Positions 6,638-14,434 are shown, counted from the stretch's first letter. The stretch is 50,170 nucleotides of DNA from Luteitalea sp. (GCA_009377605.1 WHTT01000049.1:1-50170); one strand, 5' to 3'. Made by a program: numbers and translations. The notes: generated by a model not told the origin, from the sequence alone.

Positions 6638-7512
6638 CGCAGGCGCTCGACGACTACTGGCGCGAGCACGTCGCCGTGAAGGTGGTCGACAAGGACCGGG
6701 CGGAAGACGCCATCACACATCTGAAGGAGTGGTTCGGTGATAATCAATTGGCCGAGGTGGACATACCGGCAAGCCGCGCGTACGCGGGCGCCCGCCGGTC
6801 TGGTAAGGTGGGCGGAGGTGAACGGCGATCCATACGTCAGGGGTCCGATTCCACTATCCGCCGAGAGCTCGTCGTACTTGGAGCGGCTGCTCGCCATGCC
6901 CTCCGTTGGAAGCGCATCACGGCGAACGACCTCCCGCAGATCGAGCTCCCGGCCGAGACGCGCTCGGAAGCGTTAGCGGACGACAAGTACCTGACGCGCG
7001 AGGAATACCGTTGGGCTGTCTCCCAGGCCGACGGCCGGCTGCACGACTTCATGGTGCTGGCCTACGAGACCGCGAGCCGGCGTACCGCCATAGAGACGCT
7101 GACCCGCTTCCAGATCGATCTGCAGAACAACCGGATCAACCTCCGGAACCCCAACGAGACCGACGGCCAGCGGCGATCGACGAAGCGCCGGGTCGTCGTG
7201 CCGCTCACCACAGCAGCTCGGGCGGTGATAGAACCTCGGCTGCTGACGCTGGGGCCCGGGGAAACGTATCTGTTCGGCGATCCGGCGCCCGATCTGTATT
7301 GGCCTTTCAGGAGCCACATGGAAGCCATCGGGCTCGGGCACAAGCGGAACCCCCATATCCTTCGCCACTCCCGCGCTACACACCTGCTGCAAGCCGGCGT
7401 GTCGCTCTGGGACGTGGCGAAGCTCTTGGGCGATACAGTCGCTACGGTGGAGCGGGTGTACGGCCACTTCAGCCCCGGCTTCATGGCGGGGACGTTGGAG
7501 GAGAAGGGATGA
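6439..7512 (+). CDS. int: Tyrosine integrase
   Basis: The 357-residue protein has an N-terminal arm-binding region, a SAM-like core-binding domain (about 60-165) and a catalytic domain with Arg214 (TASRRTAIETL), Lys249 (STKRRVVVPL), His306-x-x-Arg309 (HILRHSRATHLL) and nucleophile Tyr341 (ERVYGHF). The usual LGH motif reads LGD (Asp332), as in some other phage integrases, so the second His/Trp is replaced. It would recombine attP with the bacterial attB. The frame upstream is closed at 6418-6420, so ATG 6439 is the first possible ATG; its ribosome site is weak, suggesting coupling to the HTH gene. Its 3' end is duplicated 340 bp downstream. Confidence 0.9.
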   Translation: MPRKLREVAYCDKIDDVYYVFWYDKETRRTKRKSLDARDLDVAEDRFAEWLTHGRAFREKRIGLTVTQALDDYWREHVAVKVVDKDRAEDAITHLKEWFGDNQLAEVDIPASRAYAGARRSGKVGGGERRSIRQGSDSTIRRELVVLGAAARHALRWKRITANDLPQIELPAETRSEALADDKYLTREEYRWAVSQADGRLHDFMVLAYETASRRTAIETLTRFQIDLQNNRINLRNPNETDGQRRSTKRRVVVPLTTAARAVIEPRLLTLGPGETYLFGDPAPDLYWPFRSHMEAIGLGHKRNPHILRHSRATHLLQAGVSLWDVAKLLGDTVATVERVYGHFSPGFMAGTLEEKG

Positions 7513-7515
7513 GCA
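7468..7515 (+). repeat. 48-bp direct repeat, copy A (integrase 3' end)
   Basis: This copy encodes the integrase C-terminus FSPGFMAGTLEEKG, the stop codon and the first bases after it. The partner at 7808-7855 matches at 46 of 48 positions (two transitions). It also carries the ribosome site for the next small gene. Confidence 0.9.
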
Positions 7516-7740
7516 ATGTGCCGTCGCAAAACCACCCTAATCGATTGGGAATGGGAAACGTTTCGCTATGGCGGGGCGCCTGTGTCCACTGCGGAGCGCG
7601 TACTCCCGCAGAATGATTACTGGAAAGAACTATCAAAAGCGAAGCGCACACGTTGGCGAAAACCCATATACTCCGGCGGGCCGCGAGAGATTTGGATGAG
7701 AAAACTGGCTAAGTGGGACAGGTCCAGGGGCCGCGCGTGA
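7516..7740 (+). CDS. Hypothetical basic protein after integrase, 74 aa
   Basis: ATG 7516 follows GGAGAAGGG within repeat copy A. The product is basic and rich in Trp and Arg (IDWEWETFRYGGAP, KRTRWRKPIYSGG, WMRKLAKWDRSRGR), with no motif I recognise. It lies between two copies of the integrase 3' end, so this gene looks like an insertion or the product of a local duplication. Function unknown. Confidence 0.5.
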   Translation: MCRRKTTLIDWEWETFRYGGAPVSTAERVLPQNDYWKELSKAKRTRWRKPIYSGGPREIWMRKLAKWDRSRGRA

Positions 7741-7807
7741 ATGTCCAGGGCGCAAGCCTAAAGACGCGCGGGCCTCCTTGGGTAATTTACCCCCTGGATC
7801 ATCACGT

Positions 7808-7855
7808 TTCAGCCCCGACTTCATGGCGGGGACATTGGAGGAGAAGGGATGAGCA
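7808..7855 (+). repeat. 48-bp direct repeat, copy B (orphan integrase 3' end)
   Basis: Copy B would read FSPDFMAGTLEEKG and a stop, but no integrase sequence precedes it. It provides the ribosome site and the start codon (ATG 7849) of the next small gene. Homology to copy A stops abruptly on both sides. Confidence 0.9.
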
Positions 7856-8052
7856 GGATCGACGAAGTGTGGAAACGGGTATCCGACCTCGCCGGGGTCG
7901 ACGAGAACGGCAGCATTTTGCCCCCGCCACCTGATTTCAAGATAGATCGATCCCCGGTCTCGTGGTGGCGTAACGCCCAACGTAGCGCCCAAGATGCCGG
8001 TTCGTTCACGGGTCCGGCACCTGTCTCAGTATCCGAGCCAACTGATCCCTAA
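7849..8052 (+). CDS. Hypothetical protein, 67 aa
   Basis: The start ATG 7849 is inside repeat copy B with GGAGAAGG just upstream. The first residues (MSRIDEVWKRVSDLAGVDENG) suggest a helix, followed by a Pro-rich middle and PVSWWRNAQRSAQDA. No family is recognised. The 3' end contains a copy (8023-8034) of the repeated GTCTCAGTATCC element otherwise found in front of minus-strand genes. It is the last plus-strand gene before the convergent early operon. Confidence 0.5.
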   Translation: MSRIDEVWKRVSDLAGVDENGSILPPPPDFKIDRSPVSWWRNAQRSAQDAGSFTGPAPVSVSEPTDP

Positions 8053-8222
8053 CCCAAATTTCTAGCGCGCCCTACGGGACTCGGACCCGCGTTTCCGCCT
8101 GTTTAGGGCTCCGTAGTCTTTTGTAGACCTACATGCCTACATTGATCCTGTTGCGTTTTCGGCGATGTAGGTCTGCAAATGCCGACAAAATGTCTACGCG
8201 GACGGGGCGTTACGCTCAGGGT
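8053..8222. other. Non-coding attP-like region between convergent gene blocks
   Basis: No gene is seen here. It contains a 13-bp inverted repeat, TGTAGACCTACAT (8122-8134) and ATGTAGGTCTGCA (8165-8177), matching at 12 positions, plus further TGCCTAC and TGTCTAC units. On the minus strand 8061-8090 looks like the 3' end of a tRNA gene: a T-arm-like stem with loop TCCGAGT and then an acceptor-like tail. A 6-bp inverted repeat (CTACGG 8072-8077, CCGTAG 8111-8116) surrounds it. Arm-site-like repeats beside a tRNA-like segment just after the integrase genes are what an attP site looks like. This is inference; the core cannot be fixed without the host attB. Confidence 0.45.
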
Positions 8223-8483
8223 TTACACATCAGTCAGGGGGCGAAATTTCGTGCCGTCCGGCATTTTAACCTCACAACGCGTCGCCAAAATATCCGATAG
8301 AATGGCATCCCACACAGAAGCCAATTCTGGCGATCTCTCCAGTATAATTTGCCGGATTTCACGCCGTATGCGCTTCTTAGATTGCCCCGTGGTCCAGCGG
8401 ACCCGTGTTTCCGCGTGCAGCCACTCGGCGAAAGGCCGCGCGTCCACGATCTTTTGAACTTCTTCGGCGGTCAGCTTGCTCAT
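8223..8483 (-). CDS. Hypothetical protein, 86 aa
   Basis: ATG 8483 shares its A with the stop of the gene before it (TGATG), which decides the start over the in-frame ATG at 8489 and TTG at 8498. The product (MSKLTAEEVQKIVDARPFAEWLHAE...) has a basic helix (SKKRIRREIRQIILERS) and a C-terminal beta part. It is the last gene of the minus-strand early operon. Family unknown. Confidence 0.6.
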   Translation of the reverse strand: MSKLTAEEVQKIVDARPFAEWLHAETRVRWTTGQSKKRIRREIRQIILERSPELASVWDAILSDILATRCEVKMPDGTKFRPLTDV

Positions 8484-8626
8484 CACCATATACTCCAAAT
8501 CAGCCCCACATTCGCAGCCGCGTAACCGCCGAACACCACCGCCATCCCGGGCCGCTCGGCATAGAACTCGGACACCGCGACCCCGACGTAGATCAGCGTG
8601 ACGACCGCTATGAGGGGGGTGCTCAT
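8483..8626 (-). CDS. Small membrane protein, 47 aa
   Basis: This short gene fills the gap between its neighbours exactly: ATG 8626 overlaps the upstream stop (ATGA) and its stop overlaps the next start (TGATG). The product has two hydrophobic segments, STPLIAVVTLIYVGVAVSEF and MAVVFGGYAAANVGLIWSIW. The perfect coupling on both sides supports it as a real gene. Function unknown; small membrane proteins in early phage operons sometimes act in superinfection exclusion. Confidence 0.65.
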   Translation of the reverse strand: MSTPLIAVVTLIYVGVAVSEFYAERPGMAVVFGGYAAANVGLIWSIW

Positions 8627-8964
8627 TGACCGTGCCCCCACGTCTGGAGGCTTTGCCTCAACGCGCCCACGTCGGAATACTCACCCACGCCGCGCACAAG
8701 CGCCCAAGACACCTCGACGCGGAGCCATTTCCGGTGGGTGCTGAACACAACAAAGTCATGGCCAAAGAGCCGTCGACGTGTTCCGGCCTTCGGTGCAAAC
8801 CACTCGACGCTATGCATCTGCGCGCCAAAACCGCCGAACCAGCGGTAGAAGCGCCCGCCTCGATAGGCTGGCCCGCCATCATGCAGCCAGTAGAACGCGT
8901 CGTCAAAAAACGGCGATGCCATACCGCAGCCGTTGCCGAACAATTTCCAATCAAGCCAGAACAT
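8623..8964 (-). CDS. Hypothetical Trp/Phe-rich protein, 113 aa
   Basis: ATG 8964 lies a few bases after the DNA polymerase stop with an AAGGGA ribosome site. The chain is unusually aromatic (MFWLDWKLFGNG, FFDDAFYWLHDGG, GGRFYRWFGGF), with a later RRRLFGHDFVVFSTHRKWLRVE segment. No membrane helix is clear. I do not recognise the family; its place directly after the polymerase suggests a replication-associated or early function. Confidence 0.6.
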   Translation of the reverse strand: MFWLDWKLFGNGCGMASPFFDDAFYWLHDGGPAYRGGRFYRWFGGFGAQMHSVEWFAPKAGTRRRLFGHDFVVFSTHRKWLRVEVSWALVRGVGEYSDVGALRQSLQTWGHGQ

Positions 8965-8967
8965 CGC

Positions 8968-10989
8968 TCATCCCTTCCTGTACCGGACGCCAGCCCACGC
9001 CTCGGCGGCGATCGGGAACCCTTCGGCCCAATCCGGCACGACCGACATCAAATGGCGGAAATCAACGACGCTGCCGGAACCCTCCGGCCGCTCGGACACC
9101 ACCTCGTCGTGAACAGAAAGAACGACCGGATAGCCCTCGGCCTCGACCCGCACCATCGCCTCGGCCATCACGTCGCGGGCGATCGCCTGGACGGCGTTCT
9201 CCGTCAAAGAGCCCCCGTACGTCGAAATCCGGCCCCACTTGGGGGTGTCGCTCGGATCCCCGGTGCGGCGCTTCTGGTTGAACGGCGTCAGCACCGACTT
9301 GAAGGTGAGCGCCTGCTTGCGCGAGCCCCACGGGGTATCGACCCACTCGACCCGCGGGTAGGGGTAGCAGAGACAGCGGCCACTCGGCAGCCGCATGAAC
9401 AAGAAGCTGCCCGCCACCTTGAAGGCGAGCCGGCCGCATGGGATCGTTTCCCCTGGAGTGCTGACCGCCCGGATCGCCGCTTCGTCGATATCGTACCAGA
9501 ACTGCTTCGTGCGGGGGTGCTTCTCTCGCCAGGCGGCCTTGATCGCCTCGGCTTCCTCGTCGGTGACCTTGACCCCGTAGGTATGCGCCATCGTCTGGAA
9601 GGCGCCGACGCCGCCCTGAAAGCCCAGCGCGAGCTCCGCGACTTTGCCGTACGGTTGCCGCTCCTCTTTCGTCACATCCTCCGGGGGCTTCCCCAGAATC
9701 CCACCGGCGGTCTTCTCGTAGATGCCGGGGCCAAGCCCTGCGTCATACAGTCGGTACGCTTCTAATTTCCATTCTTCACCCGTAAGCCAATCACGACCGC
9801 GGCCCTCGATCGCCGAGAAGTCCGCGACGTACAAAACGTGCCCCGGCGCGGCCCGCACAGTGGAGCGAACCAGGTCTCCCACCACAGACAGCGGTGGCCC
9901 GAACAGCCACTCCACGGCATCCGTATGGCCTCCCAGGACTAGCTGAATCGCCTGCTCGGTAAGTGCCTCATTCGTAACGATTTCTGGCCGCTTCAAATTC
10001 TGCGGCTGGAACCGGCGCCCCGCCCAGCGGCCAGTCGACGCGGCGTGGAACTGCAGCATCCCCCGGGCGCGGCCATCGCGCGAGCGACCGGCGAGCAGCG
10101 CCTTGATCTTGGTGACCGACGCCTTGCCGGCCTCCTGGCGGAGCTCCAGCACGCGGCGCGCGTCGTCGGGGATAACCTTGCATAAGATCGCGGCGAGTTC
10201 ATCCTTACGAATGGTTTCGGTCTCGATACCGCGCTTGGCGCAGAACGCCGCGATCTCCTGCACGTTCGAGCACGCGCCCACCTCGCCGCCGGAGACTTCG
10301 CGCACCTCGGCGTTCAGCCCGTCAGTCGTTTGCCCGACAATCTTCAGGGCTGCTTGGCAAAGCGCCTCGTCGACGTGGACCCCGCGGTCGTTGATTTCCT
10401 GATCGAGATGCCACAAGGACTGCTCGGACGGCCGGAGCGGCAAGAGGCGCTTATGGATAGCCCGCTCGGTCTCCACGTCCTGGCGGCGGTATAGGCGAAG
10501 CCGCTGTTTGCGGTCTTCGTCGTCCCACCAGATCAGGTTGCCGCCGGCGTCTCGGCCGCGCGGCTTGGCCATGCGCATCATCAGCGCGCGGCCTTTCATA
10601 TCCTTCTGGATGTCGAGACCCAGCGCCGCCGCCAAGTCGCCCAGTGCGCCAGGCAGCGCCATCGCGTAGGCGGCCGCCATCGTGCAGCGCCATTGTTCAA
10701 CCGGAACCTCCGGCCAGCCGTAGCGCCGGGTCTTGATGTACTTCCAGACTGCGCGTTCAAACGCCGCGTTATGGGCGCAGACCAACCCGCCGGATCGGAC
10801 ATGGTCGACGATCTCGGGCGGGCAGAACAGATCTTCAGCTTCCCAGTCCTGCACGGGGTCATCGCCGAAGGCGTACGACATGCCCCACACGTCGGTGGTC
10901 TCATCCTCCGCATAGACGTGAACGCCGGTCTTCCGCAGGTCGACGGCGCTGTGGGTTTCATCGTCGATGTGGAGAATGGAGAGAGCCAC
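8968..10989 (-). CDS. Family A DNA polymerase with 3'-5' exonuclease domain
   Basis: This 673-residue replicative polymerase shows an N-terminal DnaQ-like proofreading domain, with Exo I near HIDDET (residues 8-12), Exo II around CAHNAAFE (71-78) and Exo III YRRQDVETE (167-175), then the polymerase domain: motif A VADFSAIEGR (388-397, catalytic Asp390), motif B RQPYGKVAELALGFQGG (444-460) and motif C SVHDEVV (about 625-631, catalytic Asp628). It has no 5' nuclease domain, as usual for phage enzymes. The start is GTG 10989 with GGAGAGGG upstream. It is co-transcribed with dNMP kinase, ssDNA-binding protein and the Cas4-like nuclease. Confidence 0.95.
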   Translation of the reverse strand: MALSILHIDDETHSAVDLRKTGVHVYAEDETTDVWGMSYAFGDDPVQDWEAEDLFCPPEIVDHVRSGGLVCAHNAAFERAVWKYIKTRRYGWPEVPVEQWRCTMAAAYAMALPGALGDLAAALGLDIQKDMKGRALMMRMAKPRGRDAGGNLIWWDDEDRKQRLRLYRRQDVETERAIHKRLLPLRPSEQSLWHLDQEINDRGVHVDEALCQAALKIVGQTTDGLNAEVREVSGGEVGACSNVQEIAAFCAKRGIETETIRKDELAAILCKVIPDDARRVLELRQEAGKASVTKIKALLAGRSRDGRARGMLQFHAASTGRWAGRRFQPQNLKRPEIVTNEALTEQAIQLVLGGHTDAVEWLFGPPLSVVGDLVRSTVRAAPGHVLYVADFSAIEGRGRDWLTGEEWKLEAYRLYDAGLGPGIYEKTAGGILGKPPEDVTKEERQPYGKVAELALGFQGGVGAFQTMAHTYGVKVTDEEAEAIKAAWREKHPRTKQFWYDIDEAAIRAVSTPGETIPCGRLAFKVAGSFLFMRLPSGRCLCYPYPRVEWVDTPWGSRKQALTFKSVLTPFNQKRRTGDPSDTPKWGRISTYGGSLTENAVQAIARDVMAEAMVRVEAEGYPVVLSVHDEVVSERPEGSGSVVDFRHLMSVVPDWAEGFPIAAEAWAGVRYRKG

Positions 10990-10995
10990 GGGCGG

Positions 10996-11637
10996 TCAGC
11001 CCTCTCCCGGTTGGGACTTCAGGGCGCGGGCTTCTACCCATTCGGCGAACAGAACAAAAGTATTCCGGCCATCCGAGTGCGGCCCATAATGGCCGGCATA
11101 CTCGCGAGCCTTGTCAGCGATGATCTTACGTTCTTCCTCCAGCACCGCATCCCTGGACGGATGCGCGGGGGAAAACGTATCCATAATTACAGTCTCGGCG
11201 CTGAACGTTTCTGCGAAGGGCTTCTTTGGCTCGCCAAGCTCTCCGGTCTTTGCCGGGGCGGGGGTGGGTTGAGTCACGCGACGCGCGAAATCTTGTTTCG
11301 CTGGTGACCAGTCTTTGACCTTTTCTGCGGCCTCTGCCGCGCGGTCGAATAGTTTAGCGTTGTCCTCACTGCCGAGCTTACGCATGACTATCGCTGCCGT
11401 TACAAGGCTCATGCCTGCGCAGGCGACGCTCTCTCGCAACATCTCCCGTTCCGCCCGCTCATCCCTCAGATCAGTCGAGAGCACGCGCTTGGCTTCTTGC
11501 TCTTCGGCGAGGGCTGCGGTGAGGCGGGTGAGTTCGGCGGCGGCTTCGCGCATGCACTTCCCTAAAGGCTCGCCAGAACGCGCATCGCAGTCTGCAAGGG
11601 ATAATAGCCGCTTCACCAGTTCATCCGTCATTGTCAT
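10996..11637 (-). CDS. Hypothetical coiled-coil protein, 213 aa
   Basis: ATG 11637 overlaps the stop of the dNMP kinase gene (ATGA). The first 90 residues are Glu/Arg/Leu-rich and helical (AAELTRLTAALAEEQEAKRVL, DLRDERAEREMLRESV), probably a coiled coil; a Pro/Ala linker follows, and the C-terminal third (EERKIIADKAREYAGHYGPHSDGRNTF) resembles a small conserved segment often seen in modular phage proteins. The architecture suggests a mosaic Ea22-like protein. No function can be assigned. Confidence 0.6.
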   Translation of the reverse strand: MTMTDELVKRLLSLADCDARSGEPLGKCMREAAAELTRLTAALAEEQEAKRVLSTDLRDERAEREMLRESVACAGMSLVTAAIVMRKLGSEDNAKLFDRAAEAAEKVKDWSPAKQDFARRVTQPTPAPAKTGELGEPKKPFAETFSAETVIMDTFSPAHPSRDAVLEEERKIIADKAREYAGHYGPHSDGRNTFVLFAEWVEARALKSQPGEG

Positions 11638-12200
11638 TGCCTCCTCGGAGCAAAAGGATTCGCGATATCAGCGCCGAGCCGCAGCGTGTCTGCGTAAGCC
11701 ACCACGTCGCGTATGAACTCGGAAACCGACCCCGCGTTGTACAGCGTCGCATCCGCCAGGAAGTCCTGCCGCTCACTGGCGTGGCCCACCGCCCCCGCCG
11801 AGTCGCCCCGAACCACCCGCACCACCGCGCCGCCGAGCTCGCGAATCGCGTTCGCTTCATTCTGAAACCGCACGTCGTCGCAAACCAACATACGGTATGG
11901 ATAGTCTTGCACAGCACGCTTAAACGCCCGGATCCAGATGTCGTCACCAATCATCTGCCGGCCCCACTCAGTGCCGATCGTCTGCATGGCGTAACGGGGC
12001 GTCTTGCCGCACAGCAGATCGCACGGCTCCTCCTTCAGGCTGCCGTCCACCTCCTGCTCGGAGAGCCCCAGGCACGCCATCATGGCCTTCAGCGGGCCGG
12101 CGAACCGAACCCGCGTGAAGCCGCGGTTATAGAGCGCCCGCGCGGCCGTGCTCTTGCCGGCGCCGATGCGGCCGGTGAATCCAATCAAGATACGCTTCAC
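11634..12200 (-). CDS. Deoxynucleoside monophosphate kinase
   Basis: The protein opens with a Walker A motif, RILIGFTGRIGAGKSTAARAL, and continues like T4 gp1-type dNMP kinases: FAGPLKAMMACLGLS, DLLCGKTPRYAMQTIGTEWGR, and DDVRFQNEANAIRELGG (Walker B-like and lid region). It would phosphorylate dNMPs for phage DNA synthesis. The start is GTG 12200 (overlapping GTGA with the upstream stop and preceded by AGAGG), not the longer frame upstream, which is the membrane-protein gene read out of frame. Length is 188 residues. Confidence 0.85.
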   Translation of the reverse strand: MKRILIGFTGRIGAGKSTAARALYNRGFTRVRFAGPLKAMMACLGLSEQEVDGSLKEEPCDLLCGKTPRYAMQTIGTEWGRQMIGDDIWIRAFKRAVQDYPYRMLVCDDVRFQNEANAIRELGGAVVRVVRGDSAGAVGHASERQDFLADATLYNAGSVSEFIRDVVAYADTLRLGADIANPFAPRRQ

Positions 12201-12451
12201 TTCACCCACCTCTTGTGAACCAACATAGCGGCCAGCGCGCCTGCGCCTGAACCCAAACCGATCACCAGCACCAGCGGCCACGCCCATCCGTTGCGCGCGA
12301 TGTTGGCGATCACGAACACTTCCGCCCCCGCCATCGCGAGCGAGGTCGGCGCCACCCAACCGTAGTTGTCGAAGGCCACGTTCCGTTGCTGGAACGCCTT
12401 CAGAAAGATGAAGCCGAAGCTGGCCGCGAAGACGAGGGCGTAGGAGATCAT
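12197..12451 (-). CDS. Small membrane protein, three hydrophobic segments, 84 aa
   Basis: ATG 12451 overlaps the upstream stop, which argues against the longer start. Hydrophobic stretches are at about residues 2-20 ([19 protein letters not shown]), 32-52 (APTSLAMAGAEVFVIANIA) and 57-76 (WAWPLVLVIGLGSGAGALAAML), followed by a basic end. It resembles small phage inner-membrane proteins of unknown role within replication operons. Confidence 0.65.
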   Translation of the reverse strand: MISYALVFAASFGFIFLKAFQQRNVAFDNYGWVAPTSLAMAGAEVFVIANIARNGWAWPLVLVIGLGSGAGALAAMLVHKRWVK

Positions 12452-12846
12452 CGACCGCGCGTGCCCGCTACGTCGGGCCACCCCGCGCTATCGCACCCCC
12501 GATCTCCATTTCGTGCCGCCTCAGCGACCTCAGCTTCGGCGTTGGCAACTGCGACTGTTTCGCGAAACCGGTGCAGATTGTCCACGTCGACCACTTGCCG
12601 CAACACGTCGACGAATTGCATCAGGTTCTTCGACTTGCTCCCGCACCAGAACGTGATAGCCGAGCGGTCATCGTCGCGCGGCGGAACGAAATGGAGATCG
12701 GGATGCGATTTGAGATACACCCTCAAACCGTAGTTGGTCATCGGAAGACCAGTGCGGCTGCTGACGTAGTCGGCGGTCACGATTTCGGCGTGGGGGCGCG
12801 GCGTCGTCGCGTCAGCCAGTTCCTCGGTGTAAATGTTGATCCTCAC
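12448..12846 (-). CDS. Hypothetical protein, 132 aa
   Basis: The start is GTG 12846, coupled as GTGA to the stop of the GapR-like gene. N-terminal residues [27 protein letters not shown] and the segment [17 protein letters not shown] look like a conserved phage beta domain that I have seen in proteins of unknown function; [15 protein letters not shown] forms a helix. The C-terminal 30 residues are low complexity. No activity can be named. Confidence 0.6.
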   Translation of the reverse strand: MRINIYTEELADATTPRPHAEIVTADYVSSRTGLPMTNYGLRVYLKSHPDLHFVPPRDDDRSAITFWCGSKSKNLMQFVDVLRQVVDVDNLHRFRETVAVANAEAEVAEAARNGDRGCDSAGWPDVAGTRGR

Positions 12847-13100
12847 AGCAGCCAATCCATTCCGAGCGCATCCAGGTACGTCTCCAAGATCGCCTGGTGC
12901 TCCTTCAGCTTCTCGCGGTCCTGCTTACGCAGTGCCACGACGCGGCGAAGCGCCTTGGTGTCGAAGCCGTTGCCCTTGACTTCTTGGTAGACTTCGCGGA
13001 TGTCGTCCGCGGCTGCCTTCTTTTCCTCCTCCAGCCGTTCGACACGCTCGACGAACGCCTTGATCTGCTCTTTGCTGTTGTGGCCTGCGGTTTCGGTCAT
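12843..13100 (-). CDS. gapR: GapR-like (DUF2312) nucleoid-associated protein
   Basis: The 85-residue sequence matches the alphaproteobacterial GapR/DUF2312 family almost end to end: [41 protein letters not shown] and [14 protein letters not shown]. Known members form tetramers that encircle overtwisted DNA and stimulate type II topoisomerases ahead of replication and transcription; Caulobacter GapR is essential. A phage copy could protect or remodel phage DNA or compete with the host protein. It lies in the replication operon with ATGA couplings. Its presence is the best single pointer to an alphaproteobacterial host. Confidence 0.93.
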   Translation of the reverse strand: MTETAGHNSKEQIKAFVERVERLEEEKKAAADDIREVYQEVKGNGFDTKALRRVVALRKQDREKLKEHQAILETYLDALGMDWLL

Positions 13101-13396
13101 GGCAGTTGCTCCGTGACGCGGTTGATCGCCAGGTTCATGGAAGTGGTGGACGCCTGGAGGCGCACCGCCGCGTCGGCGATCCTGTCGAACTCGCCCGACG
13201 ACAGTTGATCCTTGCTGGACGACAGCGCGGATGGTTGTACTGACGGGCCAACCAACTGCGCCCCTAAAGACTCAAGACGCGCGCATACCTGCTCGACGTT
13301 GGTGACGGCGCGGTACAGTTCGTCGAACGGGGACGGCTTCTTGTTGGCGGCGACTTGCGCCGACCCACCTTGAAGGGTCACATTATTGATGTTCAC
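13097..13396 (-). CDS. Hypothetical protein, 99 aa
   Basis: GTG 13396 is supported by AAGGAG eight bases upstream and a GTGA overlap with the preceding stop. The sequence has a flexible N-terminus ([19 protein letters not shown]), a helix ([22 protein letters not shown]) and a C-terminal helix ([24 protein letters not shown]). It looks like a small helical oligomerising protein. Unknown function; it directly precedes the GapR gene. Confidence 0.6.
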   Translation of the reverse strand: MNINNVTLQGGSAQVAANKKPSPFDELYRAVTNVEQVCARLESLGAQLVGPSVQPSALSSSKDQLSSGEFDRIADAAVRLQASTTSMNLAINRVTEQLP

Positions 13397-13593
13397 GCTA
13401 CTTTCTCCTTTGGTGGATAGCCGTCCGGCCCGATGTTTGACCGCACAGACCATATGGGAAACTCTGGCGAGCCGAGGTTCAGAACCTTGGGCTTGCAGCC
13501 CGCATAGCCTCGGGCTCGCCAGTACGCGATGATCCGCTGAACGAGCCCGTAGGACTCACCCGCGCTTCCGACGTAGTCGGGTACGTGGTCCAT
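13393..13593 (-). CDS. Hypothetical protein, 66 aa
   Basis: ATG 13593 shares its A with the stop of the ssDNA-binding protein gene (TGATG). The motif YGLVQRIIAYWRARGYAG followed by a short beta segment (FPIWSVRSNIGPDGYPP) looks like a small conserved phage domain in which an amphipathic helix introduces a basic hairpin. I do not recognise a named family. Confidence 0.6.
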   Translation of the reverse strand: MDHVPDYVGSAGESYGLVQRIIAYWRARGYAGCKPKVLNLGSPEFPIWSVRSNIGPDGYPPKEKVA

Positions 13594-14183
13594 CAATCAC
13601 CGAAGATCGAATCAGCCGTCGCGCCGGCGTCGCCACCCGCAACCTCGACCGGCGAGAACTCGTCTTCGGCTTTGGCGCGACCGCCGCCGATCCGCTCGTC
13701 GTGCTCGAGCAGCTGCACGTTCGAGAGGCCGAACGACACGCCGCGGCCGTTCGCGGGGTGATCCCAGCAGTACGCACGCACGCTGAGGCGCGCCCACCGG
13801 CCGGGGTAGACCTCCTCCTCGTCGGTGCAGGGATCGCAGTTAGCAAAAATGATACCCGGCCGCTGCTTGCTGGACGACCGAATCATGATGGGAAACGCTT
13901 TGGCGAGCTCCTCGTCTTCCATCTTCTCGGCCGACTTCAGGAACGGCTTCTTTTTCACCTTCGCGCCGGCGCCCCATTTCTCGGTGACGACCTTGTCGAC
14001 CACCGCGACCGCGAGCTTCAGATCGACACCGGGGGGCAACAGGATCGTGGCGCCGTACATCGCCTTCTCGGCGGGTTCGCCCTTCATGGCGCGAGCCACG
14101 AACAGGTTCGGGTAGGAGAGCCGGCCTTTCGGCAGCAAGAGCGTGCCGGCTTTGGTTTCAACGCAGGTATTGAAGTCAACCAT
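13593..14183 (-). CDS. DUF2815 ssDNA-binding protein
   Basis: The product (196 aa) has the DUF2815 signature: RLSYPNLFVARAM, YGATILLPPGVDLK, KWG..., and YPGRWARLSVRAYCWD with FGLSNVQLLEHDERIGGG. The family has an OB-like fold related to T7 gp2.5. The last residues are acidic and end in SIFGD, like the protein-recruiting tip of SSB proteins. It would coat single-stranded DNA in replication and recombination with the adjacent polymerase and Cas4-like nuclease, a very common trio in phages. The leader contains two copies of the AAACTGAG/AAACTGTAGACA element. Confidence 0.85.
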   Translation of the reverse strand: MVDFNTCVETKAGTLLLPKGRLSYPNLFVARAMKGEPAEKAMYGATILLPPGVDLKLAVAVVDKVVTEKWGAGAKVKKKPFLKSAEKMEDEELAKAFPIMIRSSSKQRPGIIFANCDPCTDEEEVYPGRWARLSVRAYCWDHPANGRGVSFGLSNVQLLEHDERIGGGRAKAEDEFSPVEVAGGDAGATADSIFGD

Positions 14184-14257
14184 TGTCTACAGTTTCCTCA
14201 GTTTCCGACGCGTTCGACAGGATTGTCACGGCAGGTCGGGCTCGCCGGAGAAGTCGG

Positions 14258-14434
14258 TCACGGCCAGGAGGGGATAGCCTCCCACCTTTCCTCGCCAGAT
14301 TCTAAGCAGCGCCACCGGCGCTCCAGCACGCCATCGTCCTTGGTTAGATTCCACCGCAACTCGAAATCTGCCTGCCAAGTTTGCGGCGGTTCCGCGTTGC
14401 CGAGAAAGTATTCGTCTTGGTCCCCAGGTGTCAT
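14258..14434 (-). CDS. Hypothetical small protein, 58 aa
   Basis: ATG 14434 overlaps the upstream Cas4-like gene stop (ATGA), and the reading frame ends at 14258. The product (MTPGDQDEYFLGNAEPPQTW..., WQADFELRWNLTKDDGVLE, ESGEERWEAIPSWP) is acidic and Trp-rich. A competing frame over the same bases gives an Arg/Gly-rich, less natural sequence with no coupling, so I reject that one. Function unknown. Confidence 0.6.
   Translation of the reverse strand: MTPGDQDEYFLGNAEPPQTWQADFELRWNLTKDDGVLERRWRCLESGEERWEAIPSWP

Noticed and set aside
8626-9765. Long plus-strand frames opposite the DNA polymerase gene
   Set aside because: Antisense to a gene with complete polymerase motifs; high GC creates long shadow frames.
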